DNA of 64,000 nucleotides from Bradyrhizobium semiaridum (lineage in GTDB: Bacteria; Pseudomonadota; Alphaproteobacteria; Rhizobiales; Xanthobacteraceae): positions 1-64,000 of the forward strand of contig NZ_JAGKJJ010000020.1 of assembly GCF_020329505.1 (NCBI RefSeq), in the 5' to 3' direction. This document shows positions 17,795-26,011 of this stretch, in pieces; positions within the stretch are counted from its first letter, which is position 1; the number at the start of each line of letters is the position of its first letter. The notes below the pieces were generated by a model, which was not told the DNA's origin, did not search any database, and saw only the letters and a list, made by a program, of their open reading frames with translations. Made by a program: the position numbers and the translations under genes.

Positions 17795-19129
17795 ATGCTC
17801 CGCTTCAAGTCGCTGACCTCGCGGATCGTGTTCCTGCACATCCTCGCGGTCGCGCTCGCCGCGATCTTTCTGCCATTGCTCCTGCTGTGGCTGCTCAACT
17901 CCGAGATATCGGCGCTGCATCGCGAGGCGATGCGCGACCAGGCCGACGTGCTCGGCGAGCGGCTTGCAGTCAATTCCGACGGCAAGGTAGTCCTCGATCT
18001 GCCCGAGAGCCTCAAGGGCCTCTATTCCGATGCCTATGGCCGCTACCGCTACGACATCTACGACGGCAAGGGCGAACTGCTGTACTCGTCGCACCACGGG
18101 GGATCGCGGCAGCGAACCTCCACCATCAGCACCATCTCCGGCGCGAGCGTGACCAGGGAGATCGGCGGCCAGACCATACGCATCCACGTCGCTGAGGACC
18201 TGTCGCATCGCGACGTCATCATCGACGACATCGTCAGCAATTTCTTCCGGCGGGTCGGATGGATCACGATCCCGACGCTGCTGGTGCTGCTCGCGATCGA
18301 CATCGTGATCTTCCGCCGCGCCGTGGTCCCGTTGCTGCAGGCATCCGAGGAGGCGCGGAATATCGGGCCGGCGCGCACCGATATCAGGCTGCCGACGGAA
18401 CGGATTCCGAGCGAGATCCTGCCGCTGGTGACGGCTGTCAACCAGGCCTTCGACCGGCTCGAAGACGGTTTTCGGGTGCAGCGGCAGTTCACAGCCGATG
18501 CGGCGCATCAGCTGCGCACGCCGCTGGCGATCCTCAAGACCCGGATCGAGACGCTGCAAGCCGGCGAGGAGATCAGGGAGTTGCATGCCGATATCGAGAG
18601 CATGAGCCGCATCGTCAGCCAGCTGCTCGAGATCGCCGAGCTCGACATGCTCGAGCTCGATCCCCGCGAGACCGCGGATTTGCGCGCGGTCTGCGCCGAG
18701 GTGGTCGGCTCGATCGCGCCCTATGCGCTGGCGCAGGGCAAGGACATCGCGCTGCGCGGCACCGACGATGCGGTGCCGGTTCACGGCAACGCTGCGATGC
18801 TGCAGCGCGCGGTCTTCAATCTCGCGGAGAACGCCATCAAGTACACGGCCGAGGCGACCTGCGTCGACGTCGAGGTGCGCGAGGACGGTTCGGTCCGGGT
18901 GCGAGACTGCGGGCCAGGCATTCCGCAGGGCGAGCAGGGCCTGATCTTCCAGCGCTTCTGGCGCGGCGATCGGCGGCGCACCGACGGCGCCGGCCTCGGG
19001 CTCGCGATCGTGCGCGGCGTGGCGAGCGATCACGCGGCAACGGTCGAGGTGGAGAACCTGCCGTCCGGCGGCGCCCAGTTCACGCTGGGCTTCCGCCTTG
19101 CGGATGCCGCGCCTCGTCAGCCTGCTTGA
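17795..19129 (+). CDS. Sensor histidine kinase (TctE-like)
   Basis: A 444-residue membrane kinase. A first transmembrane helix (about residues 10-34) is followed by a periplasmic sensor of about 125 residues of the 2CSK_N kind (YRYDIYDGKGELLYSS), a second helix (about 150-172), a short linker, HisKA with phospho-acceptor His in DAAHQLRTPLAILKTRIE, and an ATPase domain with N box NLAENAIKYT and G2 GAGLGLAI. It starts one base after the response regulator stop, so the pair is translated together. The periplasmic ligand is probably an organic acid, inferred from the flanking TRAP genes. Confidence 0.87.
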   Translation: MLRFKSLTSRIVFLHILAVALAAIFLPLLLLWLLNSEISALHREAMRDQADVLGERLAVNSDGKVVLDLPESLKGLYSDAYGRYRYDIYDGKGELLYSSHHGGSRQRTSTISTISGASVTREIGGQTIRIHVAEDLSHRDVIIDDIVSNFFRRVGWITIPTLLVLLAIDIVIFRRAVVPLLQASEEARNIGPARTDIRLPTERIPSEILPLVTAVNQAFDRLEDGFRVQRQFTADAAHQLRTPLAILKTRIETLQAGEEIRELHADIESMSRIVSQLLEIAELDMLELDPRETADLRAVCAEVVGSIAPYALAQGKDIALRGTDDAVPVHGNAAMLQRAVFNLAENAIKYTAEATCVDVEVREDGSVRVRDCGPGIPQGEQGLIFQRFWRGDRRRTDGAGLGLAIVRGVASDHAATVEVENLPSGGAQFTLGFRLADAAPRQPA

Positions 19130-19228
19130 GATGCGCGCGATCGCGCGCGGCCGGACGCGGCCCGCTGGCGGCGCCACGCCTCGCCCCGGCAGCGGCGCTG
19201 TTCCGCGACGTGCTGCGGCAGGCGCCCG

Positions 19229-20830
19229 CTATTGCTTCGGCTGGCCGAAATCGAGCGGCGGCAGCTCGATCTGCGGCACCTCGATCTTGACCTTGTTGAG
19301 GTCGACGTCGAGCGGCTTGTCGAGCAGGCCGGTGACGACGACCGGGAAGGCGATCACCAGCGCCACCATGATCGCCTGCAGCCCGATCCAGGGCATGGCG
19401 CCCCAGTAGATGTCGGAGCTCTTCACCTCGCGCGGCGCCACGCCGCGCAGATAGAACAACGCAAATCCGAACGGCGGATGCAGGAACGAGGTCTGCATGT
19501 TGACGCACAGCATGACGCCGAACCAGATCAGCGCCGCATCGGCGCCGACCACCGGCGCCAGGATCTTCTGCGCGATCGGCGCGATCATCGGCAGGATGAT
19601 GAACGCGATTTCGAAGAAGTCCAGGAAGAATGCCAGGAAGAAGATGAACAGGTTGATGAAGATCAGGAAGCCCCAGACGCCGCCGGGCAGCGAGGTCAGA
19701 TGATGCTCGAGCCAGGTGCCGCCTGACACGCCGAGGAACACCACCGAGAAGCAGGTCGAGCCGATCAGGATGAAGGTGACCATACAGGTGATGCGCATGG
19801 TGGTCTCGTAGCCCTGCTTGATCAGTTCGCGCAGGTCCGAGATCTTGACGGCCTCGAGGCAGATCCAGACCACCGCGAGATAGGTGACCGCGAAGGCGAG
19901 CTTGAAGATCAGGTTCTCGCTATAGAGCATCGCGACGATGGTACCGATGCCGGCCGCGATCACGCCGGCGATCAGCACCTTGTTGCCGGTCGCGCTGAAA
20001 TCCTTGTGGTGGATGGCGGCGAGCACAATGGCGCCGACCGCACCCATGGCGCCGGCCTCGGTCGGGGTCGCAAGGCCCATCATCATGGTTCCGAGCACGA
20101 CGAAGATCAGCACCGCGGAGGGGATGATGCCGAGCAGGCACTTCTTCCACAGGGCCCAGCCGGTCAGCGTGCGCGCTTCCAACGGCACCGCGGGCACGTG
20201 GCTCGGCTTGAAGATGCCGAGCAGGAAGGTGTAGCCGGCAAACAGCACGATCTGGAACACCGACGGGCCCCAGGCGCCGAGATACATGTCGCCGACCGAC
20301 TTGCCGAGCTGGTCGGCGAGCACGATCAGGACGAGAGAGGGAGGGACAAGCTGCGTGATGGTGCCGGAGGCCGCCAGCACGCCGGTGATGTAGCGGATGT
20401 TGTAGCCGTAGCGGATCATCACCGGCATCGAGATCAGCGCCATCGCGATGACCTGCGCCGCCACCGTGCCGGTGATCGCGCCGAGGATGAAGCCGACGAT
20501 GATCACTGAGTAACCGAGGCCGCCCCTGATCGGGCCGAACAGCTGGCCCATCGAGTCCAGCATGTCCTCGGCAAGGCCGCAGCGCTCCAATATCGCGCCC
20601 ATGAAGGTGAAGAACGGGATCGCGAGCAGCAGCTCGTTGGACAGCACGCTGCCGAAGATGCGGCCCGGGATCGCCTGCAGGAAGTTGAGGTCGAAGAAGC
20701 CGAGATAGATCGAGAGGAACCCGAACGACAGGCCGACCGCGGCGAGCGTGAACGCCACCGGATAGCCGATCAGCATCGCGACGATCAGGCCGCCGAACAT
20801 CAGGGGCGGCATCATCTCCAGCGTGATCAT
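19229..20830 (-). CDS. dctM: TRAP transporter large permease subunit DctM
   Basis: A 533-residue membrane protein with about 12-13 hydrophobic helices, the ion-coupled translocation channel of a TRAP carrier. Typical family stretches are GYPVAFTLAAVGL, FFTFMGAILERCGLAEDML, and GLATPTEAGAMGAVGA near the middle. It is longer than the usual about 430 residues because of an enlarged central segment and a C-terminal tail (KVKIEVPQIELPPLDFGQ), as often seen for TakM-type proteins. It overlaps the dctQ stop by four bases (ATGA), so the two are coupled. Probable partners are the two TakP-like proteins at 14373 and 15768. Confidence 0.92.
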   Translation of the reverse strand: MITLEMMPPLMFGGLIVAMLIGYPVAFTLAAVGLSFGFLSIYLGFFDLNFLQAIPGRIFGSVLSNELLLAIPFFTFMGAILERCGLAEDMLDSMGQLFGPIRGGLGYSVIIVGFILGAITGTVAAQVIAMALISMPVMIRYGYNIRYITGVLAASGTITQLVPPSLVLIVLADQLGKSVGDMYLGAWGPSVFQIVLFAGYTFLLGIFKPSHVPAVPLEARTLTGWALWKKCLLGIIPSAVLIFVVLGTMMMGLATPTEAGAMGAVGAIVLAAIHHKDFSATGNKVLIAGVIAAGIGTIVAMLYSENLIFKLAFAVTYLAVVWICLEAVKISDLRELIKQGYETTMRITCMVTFILIGSTCFSVVFLGVSGGTWLEHHLTSLPGGVWGFLIFINLFIFFLAFFLDFFEIAFIILPMIAPIAQKILAPVVGADAALIWFGVMLCVNMQTSFLHPPFGFALFYLRGVAPREVKSSDIYWGAMPWIGLQAIMVALVIAFPVVVTGLLDKPLDVDLNKVKIEVPQIELPPLDFGQPKQ

Positions 20831-21369
20831 TGCGTCGGCCTCTCATACTTGGCGTCGATCGTGACGTAGCCCTGCAGCGCGGCGATCCGCTTGATCACCT
20901 CGGAGACGCCTTGCAGGGCCAGCAGCACGAAGCCGGACGGGATCACGAACTTGATCGGCCAGCGCAGCAGGCCGCCGGCATTGCCGCTCATCTCGCCGAC
21001 CGCATAGGCCTGGTAGAAGAACGGCCAGGACAGATAGGCGAGCAGCAGGCAGGCCGGGATCAGGAAGAACAGCGTGCCGATCATGTCGAGCCAGAGTTGG
21101 CCGCGCTCGGACAGCATCAGGTAGAGGATTTCGACGCGGACATGCTCGTTGCGCTTGAAGGTGTAGGAGGCGCCGAACATCACCAGGATCGCGAACATGT
21201 ACCACTGCGCCTCAAGCCAGCCGTTCGAGGAGTAGCTGAACGCGTAGCGGATCATCGCATTGCCGGCGCTGACCAGACAGGAGAGCAGGACGAGCAGGTT
21301 GCAGACGTAGCCGATCTTCTCGTTGAGTCGGTCGATCGCCGTACTGAGTGCCAACAGGGGGCGCATCAT
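20827..21369 (-). CDS. dctQ: TRAP transporter small permease subunit DctQ
   Basis: A 180-residue four-helix membrane protein that scaffolds the DctM channel. Hydrophobic segments are at about 20-40 (VCNLLVLLSCLVSAGNAMIRY), 55-72, 95-115 and 140-160; WYMFAILVMFGASYTFKRNEHVRVEI is the characteristic DctQ stretch. It is the first gene of the dctQ-dctM unit, with the dctM start overlapping its stop. No binding-protein gene precedes it, unlike common dctPQM operons; those genes are on the other strand beyond the two-component system. Confidence 0.9.
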   Translation of the reverse strand: MMRPLLALSTAIDRLNEKIGYVCNLLVLLSCLVSAGNAMIRYAFSYSSNGWLEAQWYMFAILVMFGASYTFKRNEHVRVEILYLMLSERGQLWLDMIGTLFFLIPACLLLAYLSWPFFYQAYAVGEMSGNAGGLLRWPIKFVIPSGFVLLALQGVSEVIKRIAALQGYVTIDAKYERPTQ

Positions 21370-21702
21370 GATCTCCGCGGCTGCGCCGCCGGCGCGCCGA
21401 ATATCTCTTCAAGCATCATCTGGCCGCCGCGCGCATGCGCACGGAGCCACGGCTCACTTTCAGGAGCAGTTGCAACGATCGTCCTCCCCCGAAAACCGCT
21501 TCCACCATTCTTGGCTGCCGGATCGTCGGCAGTCGCCGAGAGGGCAGCGGCCTATCCGGCCGGGCTGGCATAGGAAGCAGCCGCACCAAATCAGCGCCGT
21601 GAAACGCCGTCAATCGGAAAATGGACAAATTGACGCGCAAGCAAACCGTTGTCCCGCCTTGGTAAAACGGGAGCGGCAAAGGCGTCCGGAGAGTTACGGA
21701 GA
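21370..21702. other. Intergenic stretch, nothing recognised
   Basis: About 330 bases between moaA and dctQ, both transcribed leftward. No convincing gene, RNA element or repeat is visible. The part nearest 21370 probably holds the dctQM promoter. Confidence 0.4.
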
Positions 21703-22737
21703 TTAGCCGCCGGTCACGCTCATGTGGCGGCTGACGCTCGGACGGTTGTGGCGGCGGTCGATGATGAAATCGTGGCCCTTGGGCTTCAGCCCGATGGCGC
21801 GGTCGATCGCGGCCGACAGCAGGCCGTTGTCTTCAGAGGCGCGCAGCGGCCGGCGCAGGTCGGAGGCGTCCTCGTGGCCGAGGCAGGTGTGCAGCGTGCC
21901 GGTGCAGGTGATCCGCACCCGGTTGCAGGATTCGCAGAAATTGTGGGTCATCGGCGTGATGAAGCCGAGCTTGCCGCCGGTCTCACTGACGCGGACATAG
22001 CGGGCCGGGCCGCCGGTGTCGTCGTCGAGATCGGTCAGCGTGTAGTGCTTCTGCAGCCGCGCGCGCACAAGCGACAGCGGGACGTACTGATCGATCCGGC
22101 CTTCGCCGATGTCGCCCATCGGCATCACCTCGATCAGGGTCAGTCCCATGCCCTTGCCGTGCGCCCATTGCATCAGCGAAGGGATCTCGTCCTCGTTCAG
22201 GTTCTTCAGCGCGACCGCGTTGATCTTGACCGAAAGCCCGGCCGAACGCGCCGCCTCGATGCCCGCCAGCACCTTGTCGATGTCGCCCCAGCGGGTGATA
22301 GCGCGGAATTTGGCCGCGTCCAGCGTGTCGAGCGACACGTTGACCCGGCGCACGCCGCAATCGGCCAGCTCCTGGGCGAAGCGGGCGAGCTGCGAGCCGT
22401 TGGTGGTCAGCGTCAGTTCATCCAGCGCGCTGGTCGACAGATGCCGCGACAGCGAGCGCACCAGGCCCATGACGTTGCGGCGGACCAGCGGCTCGCCGCC
22501 GGTGAGGCGGATCTTGCGCACGCCCTTGGCGATGAACGCCGAGCAGAGGCGGTCGAGCTCTTCCAGCGTCAGCAGGTCGGCCTTGGGCAGGAAGGTCATG
22601 TCTTCCGACATGCAGTAGAAGCATCGCAGGTCGCAGCGGTCGGTGACCGAGACGCGCAGATAGCGGATCGTGCGGCCGAACGGATCGGTCATCGGACGAA
22701 ACAGCGAGTCGGAATGCGTCTGCGTGGATCCGGTCAT
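21703..22737 (-). CDS. moaA: GTP 3',8-cyclase MoaA (molybdopterin biosynthesis)
   Basis: A 344-residue radical SAM enzyme that, with MoaC, converts GTP to cyclic pyranopterin monophosphate, the first step of molybdenum cofactor synthesis. The SAM-cleaving cluster is held by Cys35, Cys39 and Cys42 in DRCDLRCFYC. A second cluster binding GTP is held by cysteines in FCESCNRVRIT and HTCLG. TGGEPLVRRN is the SAM-contact motif, and the chain ends in the conserved di-glycine SVTGG needed for activity in MoaA proteins. The ATG at 22737 (MTGSTQTHSD) fits the family; the upstream open frame is Cys/Arg-rich and not homologous. Confidence 0.93.
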   Translation of the reverse strand: MTGSTQTHSDSLFRPMTDPFGRTIRYLRVSVTDRCDLRCFYCMSEDMTFLPKADLLTLEELDRLCSAFIAKGVRKIRLTGGEPLVRRNVMGLVRSLSRHLSTSALDELTLTTNGSQLARFAQELADCGVRRVNVSLDTLDAAKFRAITRWGDIDKVLAGIEAARSAGLSVKINAVALKNLNEDEIPSLMQWAHGKGMGLTLIEVMPMGDIGEGRIDQYVPLSLVRARLQKHYTLTDLDDDTGGPARYVRVSETGGKLGFITPMTHNFCESCNRVRITCTGTLHTCLGHEDASDLRRPLRASEDNGLLSAAIDRAIGLKPKGHDFIIDRRHNRPSVSRHMSVTGG

Positions 22738-22961
22738 CAACTCGGGCCTTCGACTGTGCTCGCAACTGTTCTTGCGATTGTTCCCCGGGCGCCTGCGCCA
22801 GTGCCAGTGCTGGCGTCGACACCGACAATCTAAGCACGTTGGCGGGTTGTCACAATGCGTCCCAAAGCATGATCCGCAACATGCAAAGCCCGGCTCACAC
22901 GATAGGCGAGTTACATCACGTGATGCGGGAACGCGATCGGCGAAGTGCTTCAACAGGAACG

Positions 22962-22990
22962 CAAGAGCCCGGCGTCACGCCGGGCTCTTG
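22962..22990 (-). terminator. Hairpin terminator after lipoprotein gene
   Basis: CAAGAGCCCGGCG at 22962-22974 and CGCCGGGCTCTTG at 22978-22990 form a perfect 13-bp stem with a TCA loop. It lies 22 bp past the stop of the minus-strand lipoprotein gene. Only a weak T-rich tract follows on that strand. Confidence 0.7.
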
Positions 22991-23011
22991 TGCAGTGCAA
23001 TCGAATAATTG

Positions 23012-23500
23012 TCAGCGCGACGGCGCAACTGCGGGTGCGGCCGCAGGCGCGTTCGGATCGGGGAACGCTGAAGCGGGAGCCGCGGCAGGGGCGGCAGCGA
23101 CCGGCCTCGGCTTCTTCTTTTTCGGCCGCATCGGCTTGCGTGCCGCGCGCGGCGGCGCGGCGGCCGGCTGCAGTTCCGCGACCACTGGGCTCGGATCCAG
23201 CGTGGTCGTGGCCGGAGTGGTGAAGTCGCCCGGCACGCGCGTCACCGTCACTGGCACCGTCGCCGGCTGGTACTTCGGCAGATTGAAGGTGACGGAGAAG
23301 TTGGTCTCCGGCGTCGGGATCGACACGGTGCAGGGCGTCTTGCAGCCCGGTCCGAGGGAGGTCACGGCATCGGCGCCGGGCGGCACCGAATCGAGCTGGA
23401 CCTGCATCGGCGGCGGCGCCGACTTGAACGAATCCAATGAAAAGGAGGAGCAGCCGGCCAGACTCAGTCCGGCGGCTGCAATCGCGATGACACGACGCAT
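23012..23500 (-). CDS. Putative lipoprotein with PEGA-like domain
   Basis: A 162-residue exported protein. The lipobox LSLAGCSS places the lipidated Cys at residue 17. A short beta domain follows (VQLDSVPPGADAVTS, then CKTPCTVSIP and TFNLPKYQP), similar to PEGA domains found in surface proteins; two cysteines in GPGCKTPC may bond. The C-terminal third is low-complexity Pro/Ala/Lys (RKPMRPKKKKPRPVAAAP), probably a wall- or peptidoglycan-facing linker. ATG at 23500 is preferred, with AGGTGAG eight bases upstream; a GTG at 23509 is the alternative. Function unknown. Confidence 0.72.
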   Translation of the reverse strand: MRRVIAIAAAGLSLAGCSSFSLDSFKSAPPPMQVQLDSVPPGADAVTSLGPGCKTPCTVSIPTPETNFSVTFNLPKYQPATVPVTVTRVPGDFTTPATTTLDPSPVVAELQPAAAPPRAARKPMRPKKKKPRPVAAAPAAAPASAFPDPNAPAAAPAVAPSR

Positions 23501-23641
23501 GATCCACACTCACCTGCGGCTATCAGCCACAATCCCCGGCGCGACCATAGGGGCCTCGGAATAGGGGTGCAACAGGGGGAGCCCTGTTCGTTAAAGGATG
23601 GTTAACAGAATATTCGCATGGATAAATATTTCCAAGCAATA

Positions 23642-24343
23642 TCAAGTGCTTGAAGATAAGCCTTGGGCCGAAGCAAGGCTCGCGACGGCGTCCGGCAGGT
23701 CGCGCATATGGCTGATTAGGCGGTCCGGGTTCAGCTCCGCCATGGGCACATCGGTGTAACCGAAATCGACGCCGATGACCGGCACCTGGGCCCGCCGCGC
23801 CACCCCGACATCGGTTCCGGCATCGCCGACCATGATCACGCCGGGCAGGCGTCCGCCGGCGCGCACCGCGGTCTCGCGCAGGAACGCCGGATCGGGCTTG
23901 GCGACCCCAAATGTATCGGCGCCGCAGATCGCAGCAAAGCGCGGGGTCAGGCCGAGCCGGTCGAGCAGCAGCTTCGACAGCCATTCCAGCTTGTTGGTGC
24001 AGACCGCGAAGCGATGGCCGCGCGCGGCGAGGGTGTCGAGCGCGGCTTCCAGCCCGTCGAACGGGCGCGACCCGTCGGCGATATGCTCGGCATAGTAGTC
24101 GACGAAGTCCTTCGTCAGGCGGTCGAGGTCGGCGACGCTGACGACGCGTCCTTCCACCTCGAGCCCGCGCTCGAGCAGCTTGCGCGCGCCGGCACCGATC
24201 ATGTTGCGCGCCGCTGCCAGCGGCACCGGCCGCAGGCCCTCGCGATCGAGCACATAATTCAGCGCGCCGATCAGATCGGGCGCAGTGTCGACCAGCGTGC
24301 CGTCGAGATCGAATACGACGATGGGGGGAGAGGAGGCGGACAT
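23642..24343 (-). CDS. gph: Phosphoglycolate phosphatase (HAD superfamily)
   Basis: A 233-residue HAD hydrolase that removes phosphate from 2-phosphoglycolate, clearing the product of Rubisco oxygenation or DNA repair. The nucleophile is Asp12 with acid/base Asp14 in VVFDLDGTLVDT. Motif II Thr is in AVCTNK, motif III Lys is in FGVAKPDP, and motif IV acidic residues are in MVGDAGTDVGVA. Cap domain and length fit Gph. Related HAD phosphatases with other substrates cannot be excluded. It diverges from rpiA, a plausible partner in carbon metabolism. Confidence 0.85.
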   Translation of the reverse strand: MSASSPPIVVFDLDGTLVDTAPDLIGALNYVLDREGLRPVPLAAARNMIGAGARKLLERGLEVEGRVVSVADLDRLTKDFVDYYAEHIADGSRPFDGLEAALDTLAARGHRFAVCTNKLEWLSKLLLDRLGLTPRFAAICGADTFGVAKPDPAFLRETAVRAGGRLPGVIMVGDAGTDVGVARRAQVPVIGVDFGYTDVPMAELNPDRLISHMRDLPDAVASLASAQGLSSST

Positions 24344-24576
24344 GATGTCCCTCGCTATCGGGTGTCAGGCCGCGATGCAAGCGGAGATGCCGTTCCTCGG
24401 CGGGTCGACGGAGTCCAGTATCGTTTCGGAGAAAATTCGCCCCGAAATCGCGCATTAAATCGGTCGTGGACGCCGTTCATGGTGCTATTCCTGCCCGCAA
24501 AACGACGCTAGATATGCGCCCGCCGGGCGGCCGATCGCCGGTCCGGAGCGGCGCAAAACCGGGGCTTGGTCGGCAC

Positions 24577-25275
24577 GTGAACATGGACGCATTGAAACGG
24601 AAGGCGGCGGAGCGCGCGCTCGAAGAGGTGCGTGACGGCATGAAGCTCGGGCTCGGCACCGGCTCCACCGCCAAGCATTTCGTCGAGTTGCTCGGCGAGA
24701 AGGTCAGGTCGGGCATGCAGGTGATCGGCGTGCCGACCTCGGAAGCCACCAAGGCGGATGCGATCCGCTGCGGCGTTCCGCTGACCACGCTCGACGAGGT
24801 CGACCGGCTCGATCTCACGATCGACGGCGCCGACGAGATCGATCCGGCGCTCAATCTGATCAAGGGCGGCGGCGGCGCGCTGCTGCGCGAGAAGATCGTC
24901 GCCGCCGCAAGTGATCGCATGATCGTGATCGCCGACGACAGCAAATGGGTCGATACGCTCGGCCGCTTCCCGCTGCCGGTCGAAGTGATTCCGTTCGGCC
25001 TCGGCGCAACGCAGGCCGCGATTGCGAAGGCGTTCGCGCAGGCCGGCGTCTCCGGCCAGATGGTCATCCGCAAGGGCAGGGACGGTCACGCTTTTGTCAC
25101 CGATGGCGGCCACTGGATCGTCGATGCCCATCTGGGCCGGATCGGCGATCCGCCGCGTCTGGCCGGGTTGCTCAGCGTGATTCCGGGCGTGGTCGAACAC
25201 GGCCTGTTCATCGGGCTGGCGAGCCGTGCCGTTCTGGCCGGCGCGCAGGGAATTCGGGTTGTTGAACGGCGATGA
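24577..25275 (+). CDS. rpiA: Ribose-5-phosphate isomerase A
   Basis: A 232-residue enzyme interconverting ribose-5-phosphate and ribulose-5-phosphate in the pentose phosphate pathway. Family motifs are all present: GLGTGSTAKHFVELL (phosphate loop), TIDGADEIDPALNLIKGGGGALLREKIVA with the catalytic Asp/Lys/Glu set, DDSKWVDTLG, and the C-terminal GVVEHGLFIGLA. The start is probably the GTG at 24577 (MNMDALKRKAA); an ATG two codons on is the alternative, and no strong ribosome-binding site separates them. It is followed closely by the DUF2059 gene. Confidence 0.92.
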   Translation: MNMDALKRKAAERALEEVRDGMKLGLGTGSTAKHFVELLGEKVRSGMQVIGVPTSEATKADAIRCGVPLTTLDEVDRLDLTIDGADEIDPALNLIKGGGGALLREKIVAAASDRMIVIADDSKWVDTLGRFPLPVEVIPFGLGATQAAIAKAFAQAGVSGQMVIRKGRDGHAFVTDGGHWIVDAHLGRIGDPPRLAGLLSVIPGVVEHGLFIGLASRAVLAGAQGIRVVERR

Positions 25276-25298
25276 CGCCGCAAGCAAGGAGACTTGGA

Positions 25299-25835
25299 AT
25301 GAAGCGTTTCTCGGGACTTTTGTCGGTTGTGGCCGTGGCGGCTGGACTGGCGCTCGCGGCCGCACCGGCGATGGCGCAGCAGCCGCAACTGCCCCCCATG
25401 CCCAAGGTCAAGCAGTCGACCCCCGCGGCGATTGCGGCCGCCAAGGAAATCCTCGCGATGAAGAACGTGGCGGTGATGTATGCCGGCGCCGTACCGGGCA
25501 TCATCGAGAAGACCAAGACCGGCCTGCTGCAGCAGAACCTGAACTACCAGAAGGACCTCAACGAGGTCGCGATCATCGTTGCCAAGCAGTTTGGCGGCAG
25601 CGAGAAGGAGATCGGCGAGGGCATGGCGCAGATCTACGCTTCCGAGTTCACCGAGAAGGAGCTGCAGGATTTGGTGGCGTTCTACAAGACGCCGCTCGGT
25701 GACAAGCTCCTGAAGGCCGAACCTGCGGCCATCAATGGCTCGCTGCAGTATATGCAGCAGTGGGCGCAGCAGTTCGGCGTGATCGTCAACGACCAGTTCA
25801 AGGCCGAGATGAAGAAGCGCGGCAAGGACATCTGA
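25299..25835 (+). CDS. Secreted DUF2059 protein
   Basis: A 178-residue exported protein with a clear Sec signal (MKRFSGLLSVVAVAAGLALA, cleavage after AMA near residue 26). The mature part is helical, with FTEKELQDLVAFYKTPLGDKLL, the hallmark of the DUF2059 family. The family role is not established. AAGGAGA precedes the ATG at 25299, and the gene starts 23 bp after rpiA, so the two are likely cotranscribed. An interspersed palindromic repeat begins 13 bp after its stop. Confidence 0.85.
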   Translation: MKRFSGLLSVVAVAAGLALAAAPAMAQQPQLPPMPKVKQSTPAAIAAAKEILAMKNVAVMYAGAVPGIIEKTKTGLLQQNLNYQKDLNEVAIIVAKQFGGSEKEIGEGMAQIYASEFTEKELQDLVAFYKTPLGDKLLKAEPAAINGSLQYMQQWAQQFGVIVNDQFKAEMKKRGKDI

Positions 25836-25848
25836 GCCCGCCTAGCCA

Positions 25849-25991
25849 CCTCTCTCCCCGATTGCGGGGAGAGAGGTCGGATCGCATCATGGATGCGATC
25901 CGGGTGAGGGGGTACAGGTCTCAACGCCCGGTGCGCTCGCGGATAGAGCCCCTCACCCCGACCCTCTCCCCGTAAGAACGGGGCGAGGGGG
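25849..25991. repeat. Mosaic palindromic repeat, copy 1
   Basis: About 143 bp of nested inverted repeats: CCTCTCTCCCCG / CGGGGAGAGAGG (25849-25876), CGGATCGCATC / GATGCGATCCG (25878-25902), and GGGTGAGGGG pairing with CCCCTCACCC across about 40 bp. The end carries CCTCTCCCCGTAAGAACGGG. The copy at 53365-53506 is the same element in reverse complement. Its position after the DUF2059 stop would let it act as terminator or 3' mRNA stabiliser. Confidence 0.8.
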
Positions 25992-26011
25992 AAGCGAGAA
26001 AAGAGGTTACC

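Noticed and set aside
22738..23011. Moco riboswitch upstream of moaA
   Set aside because: Only a 12-bp palindrome CATCACGTGATG (22914-22925) and the terminator hairpin were seen; no multi-stem element is evident.
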